This document shows positions 1-11,054 of a stretch of 64,000 bases of DNA, in pieces (position 1 is the first letter of the stretch; each line of letters opens with the position of its first letter). Under the pieces are notes generated by a model that did no database searches, was not told the origin of the DNA, and saw only the letters and a list, made by a program, of their open reading frames with translations. The stretch comes from Vicinamibacterales bacterium. GTDB taxonomy: Bacteria > Acidobacteriota > Vicinamibacteria > Vicinamibacterales > UBA8438. The stretch lies in NCBI GenBank assembly GCA_958296065.1, contig CATQHX010000026.1, positions 1 through 64,000 of the forward strand, written 5' to 3'. The position numbers and the translations under genes were made by a program.

Positions 1-1
1 C

Positions 2-688
2 GAACGGATCCTCGAGCGGCTGGGATTGTCGAAACCGCCGCCGGCACAGCCGGCGCCACCCCCCGACCGCAGCTCGTCGCTGTCGAGCATCATGCGTGAC
101 CTCGACAAGAACCTCGAACGCGACTACCCCGCGCCGGCCCCCGAGCCCGCCCGGGTCGCCAGGCCGGTGCGGCCGCCGGCCTCGAAAACACCGCCGGCTC
201 CTCGCGTTCGCCAGCAGCCGCCCGCTCGGGAGCGCCCGCCGGCTGCGGCGCGCGCCGGTTCGCGCGAAGCAGGCCCGCATGCGCCGCTGAGCGAGAACCT
301 GATCGGCGCGGTGCGCGCCGGCGGTTCCCGCCTGTCACGGGTGCGCTCGGAGTTCGAGCGGATGGACGCGAGGGACGGCGTCAAGCGCCTGGTGCTGCAG
401 GCCGTGGACCCGGAGCTGCTGGAGGTGGTCGTCGGCCCCCGCCTGGCCCCGGCGTGGGTGAAGCCGCTGCGCGCGCAGTACGCCCGCTTCAAGCAGGCGT
501 ATCCGGCCGACTGGGCGGACGTCGAAGAGGTCTGGCGGAAACAGCGGGCGCGATGGCGGTCCAAGGCTGCACCGCACCGCGAGGAACCGCACCGCGAGCG
601 GTCGCCTGACCCGCCGCGGCCGCCGGCCCCGGCGGCCGGCACGGCCGAGAAGGCGCAGCAGCAACGGCAGCCCGGGCACGACCGCTAG
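2..688 (+). CDS. Hypothetical protein, 5'-partial
   Basis: The reading frame is open from the left window edge, so the true start lies outside; a TTG at 26 is the first start-like codon inside. The visible 220-odd residues are rich in proline, alanine and arginine at both ends, with a more ordered middle (about residues 95-175) that alternates hydrophobic and charged residues and holds the motif GVKRLVLQAVDPELLEVVVG. I do not recognise a family. The composition suggests flexible tails around a small folded domain. No transmembrane segment is visible. It lies on the opposite strand from the restriction locus that follows and about 400 bases before an AlpA regulator, so it may be the edge of an older mobile or chromosomal segment. 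Confidence 0.5.
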   Translation, partial: ERILERLGLSKPPPAQPAPPPDRSSSLSSIMRDLDKNLERDYPAPAPEPARVARPVRPPASKTPPAPRVRQQPPARERPPAAARAGSREAGPHAPLSENLIGAVRAGGSRLSRVRSEFERMDARDGVKRLVLQAVDPELLEVVVGPRLAPAWVKPLRAQYARFKQAYPADWADVEEVWRKQRARWRSKAAPHREEPHRERSPDPPRPPAPAAGTAEKAQQQRQPGHDR

Positions 689-1081
689 AGAATCGCCCGC
701 AGCCGAGCCGTCCCCGCCTTCAGCCGCCCGCCTCGGTACGATGCGCCCGCGACTACATGGAGACCACCGACATGCAGGTCGTCCGGGCACGAGGTCGAGA
801 AGGCGCCAGCCAACCTGCCACATGACCGTCAAGTTTCCCGGCCGGCCGTCAGGGCCGTTGGGAGCAGTCTGACGCTAGATTCGAATTGAGGTTCGAGGCG
901 ACCACCAAGACAGCACCGCCGTCGGGCCCTGGTTGAGCAGACGTGTCGGTCGCCCGTCGACCAGTCGGATGAGCGCTTCCATCAGGACTATGCAGAGCAG
1001 GGTGGGCGAACTTGTTTCCAGCGCTGCGACCCCGATCCCGTAAACCTGTACACGCAACTACAGGGCGACGAGGGGGTCCGC
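689..1081. other. Intergenic stretch without a recognisable gene
   Basis: About 390 bases separate the partial gene from the AlpA regulator. Short open frames here read as low-complexity arginine-rich translations with no domain signal. The only element I can point to is the purine-rich GAGGGGG just before the ATG at 1082, which serves as that gene's ribosome binding site. Confidence 0.4.
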
Positions 1082-1276
1082 ATGCGATTGCTGACAATGC
1101 GTGAGGTGAGGGAGATGACCGGGCTTTCGCGTTCGAGCATCTACGCGATGGTGGCGGCTGGCGACTTTCCCAAGCCGATTCGAATCGGAGCTCGGGCGGT
1201 TCGATGGTACGAGCACGAGGTGCGAGCCTTCATCGCGAGCCGACCCCGCGCCGGTTCCACCCGGTCCACCCAGTGA
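1082..1276 (+). CDS. AlpA-family helix-turn-helix regulator
   Basis: A 64-residue protein with the AlpA/MerR-like winged helix: MREVREMTGLSRSSIYAMV is the helix-turn-helix, followed by the wing segment FPKPIRIGARAVRW and the closing WYEHEVRAFIASR. AlpA proteins are small DNA-binding activators or excisionases of prophages and integrative elements. The ATG at 1082 has a good GAGGGGG ribosome site. No integrase gene is next to it, so its element has probably decayed or moved. The family call is strong; its current target is unknown. Confidence 0.85.
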   Translation: MRLLTMREVREMTGLSRSSIYAMVAAGDFPKPIRIGARAVRWYEHEVRAFIASRPRAGSTRSTQ

Positions 1277-1626
1277 CGACAATCCGCCGCGCGCAATCGA
1301 CGATTGCGTGCATGGCCGCCTGCCGCCGGGCCGACGCCGGGGCCGCCTGCGCCGGCCGCGCCGAAGGCCGCCAGCCAGAGGACTGACGATCGACCAGCGC
1401 CAAGAGCGAGTTGTCACCCCACGATCCCGAGACGTGCGCACAGCGCCAGAGCTGCCTTGATCCGGGCGCACGGGTGCGAGCGCGCGAAATGTGCAACGCC
1501 GACGGCGCGGATTGGCACGACCTGCGGGCCTACGACGCCGCACACTTGGCGGCGGCGCTCACGTGGCGAGACGAACGCGAAGACCCGGAAGACGAGAGCG
1601 TCTTTCGCGTGGCCGGGCGCCTGGGC
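1277..1626. other. Intergenic stretch without a recognisable gene
   Basis: About 350 bases between the AlpA gene and a truncated response-regulator fragment. Several short frames on both strands are open only because of high GC. I see no domain, RNA gene or array repeat here. Confidence 0.35.
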
Positions 1627-1890
1627 TCACCGGTCCGGCGGCGCGGCCATGCGGTAGCCGACGCCGCGCTCGGTGAGGATGTAGACGGGCTTGGCGGCGT
1701 CGTCGCCGAGCTTGCCGCGCAGGCGCCGGACAAAGGCGCGCACCAGCTTCGGGTCGACGTGTTTGCGGCGCCAGACGAGGCGCGCCAGGTCGTCGTAGGA
1801 ACACACGCCAGCGGCGTTGCGCGCGAGCGCGCACAGCAGGTCGTGCTCGGTGGCGGTGAGGTCCAGCTTTGAAAGGCGCCTTTCCTCAGC
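1627..1890 (-). pseudogene. OmpR/PhoB-type winged-helix domain, 3' remnant of a response regulator
   Basis: The conserved part runs from LDLTATEHDLLCALARNA to YILTERGVGYRMA, which covers the whole OmpR/PhoB C-terminal DNA-binding domain (recognition helix region KLVRAFVRRLRGKLGD and the terminal GVGYRM wing). The receiver domain that should precede it, with its phosphorylated aspartate, is missing. A frame stays open upstream to a TTG at 1944, but those residues (MTSGEASTHDSC and on) show no receiver homology. It is therefore a 3' remnant joined to unrelated DNA next to the hsdR fragment. If translated, it could still bind DNA without phosphorylation control. Confidence 0.7.
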
Positions 1891-1940
1891 GGGTGCGAAT
1901 CCCGCCCGGCAACTGTCGTGTGTGGACGCCTCCCCGCTTG

Positions 1941-2528
1941 TCAAGCCTTTCCACGGGTAACTTCCGGGACCTCGCCCGCATTACGCTGAAACGCTGAAAA
2001 CGTCTCGAATGGTCCCGTGGATTCCGGTTCAGAAAGTGGGAATCGATGAGTGAATTGTGGCCAGGGAACTGCATGCAAGTCGTTTAGAATGAATGCCTTA
2101 TGAGAATCAGGTAGCTCATTCGACCCGAGCACCCGGTACTGCCGAGTGACGATCCACTCGTTGCGATCGGAGTGGTCGAAGTCGAGGAACCGGACCGTGT
2201 GACTCTTGCGGCCGTCGCCGCGGTCCTGCTCCAGCGCGATGCCGTAGGTGAGCGACGTGTAGATCTTCCGGTTGGCCTCGGCGAGACTGGCCGCCGGGAC
2301 CTGGGTGACGGCCTTCACCGCGGCGGCGACGTTGGTCGCAGACAGCCAAGGGTTCAGCCGCTCGACGGCCGCCGCGAGGCGATCGGTGAGGATGGTTTCC
2401 CTGAAGCTCGCGCGTTCACCTTCGAGGGATTCGGGCGGGACGTAGGTGTAGCCGAGGGATTCCAGGAGCTCGACCGCAGGATTCTCGGCGAGGTGCAGCT
2501 CGTCCCAGCCGGTCGGCTTGGGGGTCAT
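1941..2528 (-). pseudogene. hsdR: hsdR N-terminal fragment (type I restriction endonuclease subunit)
   Basis: The first 130 or so residues match the start of HsdR: LAENPAVELLESLGYTYVPP, then a segment ending in FLDFDHSDRNEWIVTRQYRV. In full-length HsdR this leads into the PD-(D/E)XK nuclease core and the translocase, about 1000 residues in all. Here the homology stops near 2116 and the frame continues for about 60 unrelated residues to a TGA. All nuclease and motor motifs are missing, so the subunit cannot cut. It is the last gene of a minus-strand run after hsdM, hsdS, a DnaQ-like gene and an RHH antitoxin, and starts 13 bases after the antitoxin stop. The tail at about 2010-2080 resembles insertion-sequence ends, suggesting the cause of the truncation. 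Confidence 0.8.
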
Positions 2529-2541
2529 ATGTCGGCGGCAA

Positions 2542-2784
2542 TCATGCAGCGAAGCGGCCCTTGCGCTGGTCGGCCTGCCGGGAGCCGGTCCGCAACCTCC
2601 GGACCAGCGCCTCGTCGTTCACGATCTCGGCCATTTCCCCGTCGTCGACGAACTGCGCCTCCCGGACCCGTTCCAGAGCGGCGGTGGCAATGAAGTTCGA
2701 CAGCGAGCGCCGTTCCGCTGCCGCCGCCTCCCGCAACTCTTCGTACGCGTCCTGTTCCAACCGCAAGGTCACGGTCCTGGCCAT
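2542..2784 (-). CDS. Ribbon-helix-helix (CopG-type) antitoxin
   Basis: An 80-residue protein with an N-terminal ribbon-helix-helix: strand ARTVTLRLEQDAYEELR, helix A EELREAAAAERRS, then LSNFIATAALERV, the usual dimeric DNA-binding fold. The acidic-to-basic tail (VDDGEMAEIVNDEALVRRL) would be the toxin-binding part. I chose the ATG at 2784 because GGGAGAGGA stands just upstream; a longer frame to 2814 lacks such a site. No toxin gene (RelE/ParE or similar) is adjacent: the next gene downstream is the hsdR fragment. It is therefore an orphan antitoxin, or a regulator or stabiliser of the restriction operon it sits in. Confidence 0.75.
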   Translation of the reverse strand: MARTVTLRLEQDAYEELREAAAAERRSLSNFIATAALERVREAQFVDDGEMAEIVNDEALVRRLRTGSRQADQRKGRFAA

Positions 2785-2927
2785 GCTTCCTCTCCCATCG
2801 GCAAATTGCGGCACGTCCGGACAGCCTCACTCCCGGCGGGATCGCAGCCGCGATCATACCGCCAATGCTCCGCTCGATCGCCGCCTCGGAGACACCCGGA
2901 GAGCACTTCATCGGCGCGCCGATAACC

Positions 2928-3914
2928 TCACTGCGCGATGTAGAACTCTCGTTCGAAACTCTCTCTGCTGCGGACCGCTATGCCGTACTCGCGGGCCTTC
3001 GTCACCTTCCCGGTCGGCTTGGCGTCGGCGTCCGCCACGAGCAGCGTCGTGACCTTCTTGGAGATCCCGCCGGCGACCGTTCCACCGGCGTTTCCGATTC
3101 TGGCCGCCAGTACCTCGTCGCGGAATCCGGTGAAGACGAACACCTGACCGCTCAGGTCCGCGTCGTGGGCGACCTCCGCGGGCACCGCCTCGTCGTCGTC
3201 CGGCGCCGACCGCGGCGCGAGGCTGACACTGCCGCCCAGGAGACGGTGCACTGCGCGATACACGCCAATCGTCGCCCGGCAATCATCGAGGGCACGATGG
3301 CTGCCCTGGTCCGGAACATCCAGCCTCTCGGCGAGCGCTCCCAACCGATACGGTCCGCCCAGCGGCACGCGTTGCGCCATCCGCATGGTGCACACCCATT
3401 CGTTCCCGCTGAACGTCATTCCCATCAGTCGGGCGTTGTGCTCCAGAAACCGGCGGTCGAAGTGAGCATTGTGCGCGACGATTGGCGCATCGCCGACGAA
3501 CGCGGCGACGCGGGACAGCACCCTGTCTATGGTGTCCGCGTCCGCCACCGTTTCGTTCGTGATGCCGGTCAGCTCACGAATCCGCTTGGGGATGTTTCCC
3601 GATGGACGCACGAGCTCGTTCAGCACCCGCTCGCGTGTGATGCCATCCTCTGTGTCGCGGCGGATGACCGCGATCTCGATGATCGAGTCGCGTTGCGGAC
3701 TGAATCCGGTGGTCTCGATGTCGAGGACGCAGAATGGAGACGCATCGCCGTCGGGATCGTCGCGCTCGACCGGGCGCTCGACGAGGGGACGACGCCTTCC
3801 GCGGACGGTGAAGTCGGTCGCACCATCGGCATCGACATCCTGTACGCCAACGGTTCCGATGCCGGCCATGAAGCCGACCGCGAACACCTTGCGAATCTTC
3901 TCGGAGAGCCTCAT
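2928..3914 (-). CDS. DnaQ-like DEDDh 3'-5' exonuclease with C-terminal BRCT domain
   Basis: A 328-residue two-domain protein. Residues about 60-230 hold the DEDDh exonuclease: ExoI motif LDIETTGFSP, ExoII VAHNAHFDRRFL, ExoIII with the general-base histidine in SHRALDDCRAT. Residues about 250-325 form a BRCT domain (LSGQVFVFTGFRDE, then GGTVAGGISKKVTTLLV and KAREYGIAVRSRESF), as seen in NAD ligases and some PolIII-epsilon-like proteins. It would trim 3' ends, with BRCT targeting it to DNA ends or partners. The first 55 residues are unlike either domain, so the real start could be further in. It lies between hsdS and the antitoxin in the type I operon, which hints at a DNA-processing role linked to restriction; it is not a replicative DnaQ by context. 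Confidence 0.85.
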   Translation of the reverse strand: MRLSEKIRKVFAVGFMAGIGTVGVQDVDADGATDFTVRGRRRPLVERPVERDDPDGDASPFCVLDIETTGFSPQRDSIIEIAVIRRDTEDGITRERVLNELVRPSGNIPKRIRELTGITNETVADADTIDRVLSRVAAFVGDAPIVAHNAHFDRRFLEHNARLMGMTFSGNEWVCTMRMAQRVPLGGPYRLGALAERLDVPDQGSHRALDDCRATIGVYRAVHRLLGGSVSLAPRSAPDDDEAVPAEVAHDADLSGQVFVFTGFRDEVLAARIGNAGGTVAGGISKKVTTLLVADADAKPTGKVTKAREYGIAVRSRESFEREFYIAQ

Positions 3915-4059
3915 CGCCGGTACTGCGCCAACGGCCTCCGGTCCTGTGCCGGAAGCGCCGTCGCCATCTTCGGATCAGGCACCGTTCCGGGATGGGGAGC
4001 GAACACGAGCTCTGGATTTGCCGCGAAGCACGGGCCATCCCATCCGCCAATCCTCGGGA

Positions 4060-5368
4060 TCATGCGACGGCACCGTCCAGTATGACACGAAGCTCGCCGG
4101 TAAGGAGCACGGACATGAGCGACGACTTGACAATGCCCAGCTGAGACAACCGGCACCTCTCGATTTCCTCGCGCGCATTCAGCGTCTCAAGGCCCTCTAC
4201 GATCGCTGCCTGCTCCTCAATATCTGGCAACGCGAGCTTGAGGTTGGCGAACCTGCTGACACCCAGGTGGGCGACAGAAGTCGTTTGGCGTGCAATCGCC
4301 GAGAACACGCCCGAGTAGAAGTAGTGCCTGAAGACCCAAAAGGCGAATCTTGCCCTGATATGTTCACCGGCCTGAAATCTTATCAGCGTGTTTTGGAAGC
4401 AGCAATCCCGAGGTTCACCGGAGTATTGAGCACACCTTCCCACAAGTTCCTTGCTTTGGCCTTCGTTCAGCAATAGGTCCCCGGGTACGAGCTTTAGCCG
4501 GACAAACTCTGGTTCCAAGAAAGGCATGGACAGCAAACTTGTCGTGTCGATATAGCCATCGTACACGTTTGCCACCCGCAGGTACGGTCGCGGTTTCCCC
4601 TGAGCCTTGGGAGACCGCTGTCTCCCGGCCTCCACGACTCCGACTTGCTCTATTCGAAACAGACGCCAGTCTTCTGGGATCTCCCCAATCTCCGTCTGCT
4701 TGAACCGCGTGTGCCGCCCCGGCACTCCCCTCGTGAGCAGCTCCTGCATCAGGCCGCGCTTGACGACCTGCACCTGGTCGATGACCGCCTGGGTCTTCTC
4801 GATGGCGCCGTCCACCGAGGAGAGTATGGCGGCAATCCTGCGCTGCTCAAGTAGAGACGGAAGAGGCACCTTGAGACGTGCGAGCTTTTCTCTTGTAAGA
4901 TGAGCAATGCTGGATTGCGAAGTTAGATCTGCGAACAGGCCGTGGCTAGCGGCAAACCGCATGAAGTGCAAGATAAAACGGGGATCGACTTTGGAAGGCG
5001 ACTGTAGCCGCAAACGATGTATCGCCTTCTGGTAATAGCAGCCAAACTCACCCGTCCAAAGAGCCGTTCGGCCAATCTCGCCACCTTCACAAACCAGCAA
5101 GTCGCCTGGAATCAATCGAAACTTTTCGCGCTCCTGTTCATCGAAGTGCATCTCTCGCAAATCGGAGAAATCGAAGTGCCCCCATTGCACGTCCTTGTTT
5201 CCCAGATACGGAAACTTCGGAACAGTCTCTCTTGCGTTCTTGTTCAGCATCTTGCCAAGTTGCAGCGTGAAGAGCTTGCCAAGGTCCTCCTTGGGCCAAT
5301 GGCATGGTCTTGTTGTACGTGCAGTGTCGGACACAACAAGCTCGTCGGTATTCTCTTGCGAACGAAGG

Positions 5369-5376
<8 letters not shown>
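4060..5376 (-). CDS. hsdS: Type I restriction-modification specificity subunit HsdS
   Basis: 438 residues with the two-TRD architecture: TRD1 about 25-185, conserved spacer ending LKVPLPSLLEQRRIAAILSS and the coiled coil AVIDQVQVVKRGLMQELLTR, then TRD2 opening with TEIGEIPEDWRLFRIEQVG and a second spacer LKLALPDIEEQAAIVEGLE. HsdS reads the two halves of the target and holds two HsdM subunits. Its start overlaps the hsdM stop by 8 bases, so the two are co-translated. The gene looks more AT-rich than its neighbours, common for specificity genes. Length is normal and both TRDs look complete, so a methylating M2S complex is likely. The partner hsdR is truncated. Confidence 0.92.
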
Positions 5377-7204
<1,828 letters not shown>

Positions 7205-7503
7205 AGACGTGCTTCACTCCTCCGTCCGATCATCGTTCGGGCGTGGCCTGCAGCGACACGGTGGATTGCGTTGACGCCGCCTGCGACGATGAGGACGGCG
7301 GGGTGCCGAGCCGCCTTATCGATGTGGCCCACGGAGCCAGATCATAGCCTCCGTCCCGTGCGTGACGCAGGTCGAGAGCAACCGGCTGCGTCGAACGCTT
7401 GCCTTGGAGGTCTACCACTGATGACCGCCATCGGCAGCCAGGTGAACCCTTGGGATGATGCGCAGCCGGCCGTGGACGGAACTGACGCTGGACCAGGACC
7501 GTG
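7205..7503. promoter_or_regulatory. Upstream region of hsdM with a short block duplicated at 13.4 kb
   Basis: The 300 bases between the nuclease-helicase gene and hsdM hold no gene I can support. A block at about 7323-7353 (gtggcccacg followed by agatcatagcctcc) recurs almost unchanged at about 13403-13433, where it directly abuts a leftover hsdM C-terminus. The shared position upstream of hsdM sequence suggests a conserved promoter or leader of this operon type; that is inference from two copies. Confidence 0.4.
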
Positions 7504-10500
7504 CTACGTGGAGGCGCACTCCACGAGCCGCGCGAGCGCGTTCGCAAGCCGCATCTGCCGAGGCGTTCGGCAGTGCACACGCAGAACGTCCGGGCTCGCG
7601 ACGACGGCAGCCACGCATTGGGCTCGGCTCGTTGCGACGTTCAGGCGGTTGAGGCTGTACAGAAACTCCATCCCGCGGGGTGCGTCGGCGGCCGAGCTGG
7701 TTGCCATCGAATAGATCGAGACCGGCGCCTCCTGGCCCTGGAACTTGTCGACCGTGCCGATGCGGAAATCCGGAAGAGCCTCCGCCAGCGCCGCGACCTG
7801 GGCGTTGTACGGCGTGATGATCAGGATGTCCTCCTGGGTGAGCGGCCGGCTTGTTCCCCGCGCATCGGTCCACGTCGCACCCTGGGCGAGCAGTTGGCTC
7901 ACGGCTGCCGCGATCTCGACGGCTTCCTCCGGCGACTCGCTGGAGTGGCCGTCGTGCGGCACGCGAATGAATCGGATGCCAGCGCCGTCGTATGGCGGAT
8001 TCCCGGCGACCGCGAGGGATTCGCGGCCCGGATGGGCGTGCAGCCGTCCCGCATAGAACACCTCGGACGTATAGGCGCAGATGCTCGGGTGCAGGCGCCA
8101 CGTGCCGTCGAGAAAGAGGCCGAGGCGGTCCGGCATCACCTGCTCGCCGTCGAGCACATGGGCAAGCGCGGAACGCTCCGCCCCGGGCGGGTGGGTTCCC
8201 TGCAGCGGCTGGTCGAGCTGTTGCGGATCGCCGAGCAGCACGAGGTTCGTGGCGCACGACGAAGCGGCGATCGCGTCGGCCAGAGACATCTGGCCGGCCT
8301 CGTCGATGAAGAGCACGTCGACGCTTCGGACCATCTCGTCCCGCGCCCACAGCCAGGCGGTGCCGCCGACCACGTCGAGCGTGCCATCGTTGAGACCATC
8401 GCGTACCGCTGCGTTGCTCTTGAGGTGGATGGCCTCCGGGTATGTGAGGCCGCCCTTGCCCGGCCGCTGCCCGATCGCGACCTGCACGTCGCGCTGCTGC
8501 GCGACGCTGGCCGTCTTCTCGAGCAGCTCCCCGATCACCTTGTGGCTGTTCGCGGTGACGCCGACGCGTTTTCCCGCCGCCACGAGGTCGACGATCATCC
8601 GCGCGCCGACCGTGCTCTTTCCCGATCCCGGGGGGCCCTGGATTGCGAGGTAGCTCTCGTCGATCGCGAGCACGAGGCGCCGCGCTGCTTCCTGCGCGTC
8701 GTCCTCTCCTCTCAGCGCCTGGCCATCGCCCCGGCCCGCCCGCGGCGCGCGGCGCATCAGGAGGTCGCGCCCGGCGCGGTACTCGCCGGGCCCGTCCATT
8801 CCGCGCTCGATCACCCACCGCGCCAGCCGCTGCAGGCTCTCGGGCTTCGGCGTCGGGCGGACGTAATCATGCGGAATGAGGGAGGTCGGCGTCGGCGCCG
8901 GACGGCCACTGCCAAGTCTCAGGTCGATATGGTCTTCGCCCACCTCGAAGACGGTTCCCGCAGCGCTGCCGGTCACAGGATCGTGCGGCTGGTCTCCGAC
9001 GCGGATCCGATGTTCCTGCGGCGGGAAACGGAAGCGATAGATCCTCGATCTCGCCCTGGGTGCGGGATCGGGCCAATCCCGTTCGAAGGTCAGCATTCCG
9101 AGGGCGTCGGATTCGTCCCGGCGCTCCTCATCGGTGAGCTCCTCCCGCAGGTAGAAGTAGCGCCACCAGAACGACTTCCCCTCCCGGCGGTGCCAGTTCA
9201 GAAGCTGCGCCAGCAGCCAGCGTCCGTGCTCGTCTTCGCTCCTGTCGCCCGCATCGTCAGGCAGCCCGGCGGCAAGGTCGTCGACGAGCCTGTTTACTGC
9301 CTGCTGCGCCTCGCTGTCCTCGACCTGCTCCGGTTCTGGTACCGTCGGGCGCGGCAGATCGCCAAGCGCCGCGGCAAGCACCGCGCGCTGCCGCTCCAGC
9401 CAGTCCCGCAACCGGTACGTCGAGACGCAGTCGTCATGGTTGTAGCGCTCGATCTGCGCGCGCACATCGTTGCGCTCCTCTCCCCGGCCCAGCTCGAGCC
9501 AGGTCTCGAACTCGACGATGCTCGTCCCTGCGTCCCGCAAATCGACCTTCCGCTTGTAGCCGTAGAGCGGTTCGAGCCTCTTGATCGAGTAGCTTTCGAC
9601 GGACGCACGGATTCCCTGCCGCACCGCGCGATAGAGATCGACGAAGACACCGCCCCGCAGCAGCCGGTCGACCTCTTCCTCGCGGGTGCCGTAGCGCCCC
9701 GCGAGCCGCTTGACGGCCGTCGGTTCGTACGGGGCGTAGTGGTAGACGTGCAGGTTCGGATCGGCTTCCAGCCGATCTGTCACCAGGTCGATGAACGCCT
9801 CGAATGCAGCGCGCTCTCCGGCCGTGGTGACGGTACCGCCCTCGATCGACCAGATGGCATGAAACTCCGGCCGGCCGGCCGGCCCAACCCGTCCCGGCTC
9901 GATCACGCCGAAGAGATAGTCGATTCCATCGACCTCGTCCGAGCCGAAGAACGGGTCGCCCTCGATATCGAAGAAGAGATCGCCGGGCGAGGGTTCCGGG
10001 AGCATCAGCAGGCCATTGTTCGGGACGAGCGCTCCCTCGCGGTTTCTCGCCGGTGGGATGCGTTCCGCGATCACGCCGCCCTCGCGCTCGCCACGCACCT
10101 GGATCTCCGCTTGTGCGCGGATGTGCGCCAGCGCCTCCCGGCCGGCGCCGGCGATCCGGTCGGGAAGTCGACGCGCCGGCGCGGCGAGCCCGGTCCGGGT
10201 AGTGACACCGATCTTGTGGAGCGCATGCCGCTGGACGCCGGTCAGGTTGGCCACCAGCGACAGATCGTCTTCTGCCCGCCACTGCGCGCGGCACTCGGCG
10301 CTCCAGCGGCAGACCTCGCAGTGCTCGACCGGCTCCGGCTTCGTCGGTACAGGAAACGACGGGCCCGCATCGTCGAGGAGCGCCTCGAAATCGCGCGCCA
10401 CTGCGCGGTAGTAGGCGGCGTATTCGGCGACCCGGAACGAGATCTGCTCGCGCATGACTCCGCCGAGTGCGAGGTGCATTTCCTCGAGCGCCTGCCCCTG

Positions 10501-10992
10501 CACTGCCCTGAGCAGCTCCGAATACATGGAGAGCTGAAGCACTGCCGAAGCCTTCGCGTGCCGCGCGAGCTTCGTGTCCCAGACCTCGTAGCGCCACGGG
10601 CCAAGCTCACTCGGCTGCTCCACCCGCCGCAGGAAGTCCGCGTAACCGAGTCGACGTCCCTCGAGGAGCACGGCCTGATAGATGACCTCAGCGCCCTCGC
10701 GCATCGCCGTGATCGTGGCCTCACGTCCGCGCATGAGCCGCTCTGTCCGAAGGAGCGCCCCGTCGTGCGGAATCTCAACGACGCGCAGGCCGTCGCTGTT
10801 CAGCTCCGCGAGCAAGCGTTGCTCGTGCTCGAGCCCGCGCTGCGCGATGCGATCGAGGACCGGATCCGCACGCATCGGTCTCTTCAGATGCCCGTCGACT
10901 GCTGCTCGTTCGAGATGCGCAAGGTGTCGGCACTCCAGCGCCCCGACGATATCGGTGGCGGAGTACACCAGTCGGGTATCGATGCGCTGCAT
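7504..10992 (-). CDS. TM0106-type RecB-like nuclease fused to RNase H-like exonuclease and SF1 helicase
   Basis: 1162 residues in three parts. Residues 1-270: RecB-like PD-(D/E)XK nuclease (VWDTKLARHAKASAVLQLSM gives the D-x-K and the Q motif) with a cysteine cluster CEVCRWSAECR. About 330-560: RNase H-fold DEDD-type exonuclease (LFFDIEGDPFFGSDE, YHYAPYEPTAVKRL, NHDDCVSTYRLRDWL), as in YprB-like proteins. About 740-1160: SF1 helicase with Walker A QGPPGSGKSTVGAR, Walker B VLFIDEAGQMSLAD and the C-terminal NRLNVATSRAQ. The order matches the TM0106 family of single-polypeptide nuclease-helicases, which appear in repair or defence contexts. It is monocistronic here, ending about 300 bases before hsdM. 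All motifs look intact. Confidence 0.88.
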   Translation of the reverse strand: MQRIDTRLVYSATDIVGALECRHLAHLERAAVDGHLKRPMRADPVLDRIAQRGLEHEQRLLAELNSDGLRVVEIPHDGALLRTERLMRGREATITAMREGAEVIYQAVLLEGRRLGYADFLRRVEQPSELGPWRYEVWDTKLARHAKASAVLQLSMYSELLRAVQGQALEEMHLALGGVMREQISFRVAEYAAYYRAVARDFEALLDDAGPSFPVPTKPEPVEHCEVCRWSAECRAQWRAEDDLSLVANLTGVQRHALHKIGVTTRTGLAAPARRLPDRIAGAGREALAHIRAQAEIQVRGEREGGVIAERIPPARNREGALVPNNGLLMLPEPSPGDLFFDIEGDPFFGSDEVDGIDYLFGVIEPGRVGPAGRPEFHAIWSIEGGTVTTAGERAAFEAFIDLVTDRLEADPNLHVYHYAPYEPTAVKRLAGRYGTREEEVDRLLRGGVFVDLYRAVRQGIRASVESYSIKRLEPLYGYKRKVDLRDAGTSIVEFETWLELGRGEERNDVRAQIERYNHDDCVSTYRLRDWLERQRAVLAAALGDLPRPTVPEPEQVEDSEAQQAVNRLVDDLAAGLPDDAGDRSEDEHGRWLLAQLLNWHRREGKSFWWRYFYLREELTDEERRDESDALGMLTFERDWPDPAPRARSRIYRFRFPPQEHRIRVGDQPHDPVTGSAAGTVFEVGEDHIDLRLGSGRPAPTPTSLIPHDYVRPTPKPESLQRLARWVIERGMDGPGEYRAGRDLLMRRAPRAGRGDGQALRGEDDAQEAARRLVLAIDESYLAIQGPPGSGKSTVGARMIVDLVAAGKRVGVTANSHKVIGELLEKTASVAQQRDVQVAIGQRPGKGGLTYPEAIHLKSNAAVRDGLNDGTLDVVGGTAWLWARDEMVRSVDVLFIDEAGQMSLADAIAASSCATNLVLLGDPQQLDQPLQGTHPPGAERSALAHVLDGEQVMPDRLGLFLDGTWRLHPSICAYTSEVFYAGRLHAHPGRESLAVAGNPPYDGAGIRFIRVPHDGHSSESPEEAVEIAAAVSQLLAQGATWTDARGTSRPLTQEDILIITPYNAQVAALAEALPDFRIGTVDKFQGQEAPVSIYSMATSSAADAPRGMEFLYSLNRLNVATSRAQCVAAVVASPDVLRVHCRTPRQMRLANALARLVECAST

Positions 10993-11054
10993 GAATTAAA
11001 CCTTCCGCTCGCAGTCCGCCGGCTCAGGGACAGAAGGTCAACCCGACACTGGTG

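Noticed and set aside
1889..1905. gcgggtgcgaatcccgc looks like a tRNA T arm followed by CCGGC
   Set aside because: The loop starts TG rather than TT, no CCA, anticodon arm or acceptor partner is present. Likely a chance hairpin.
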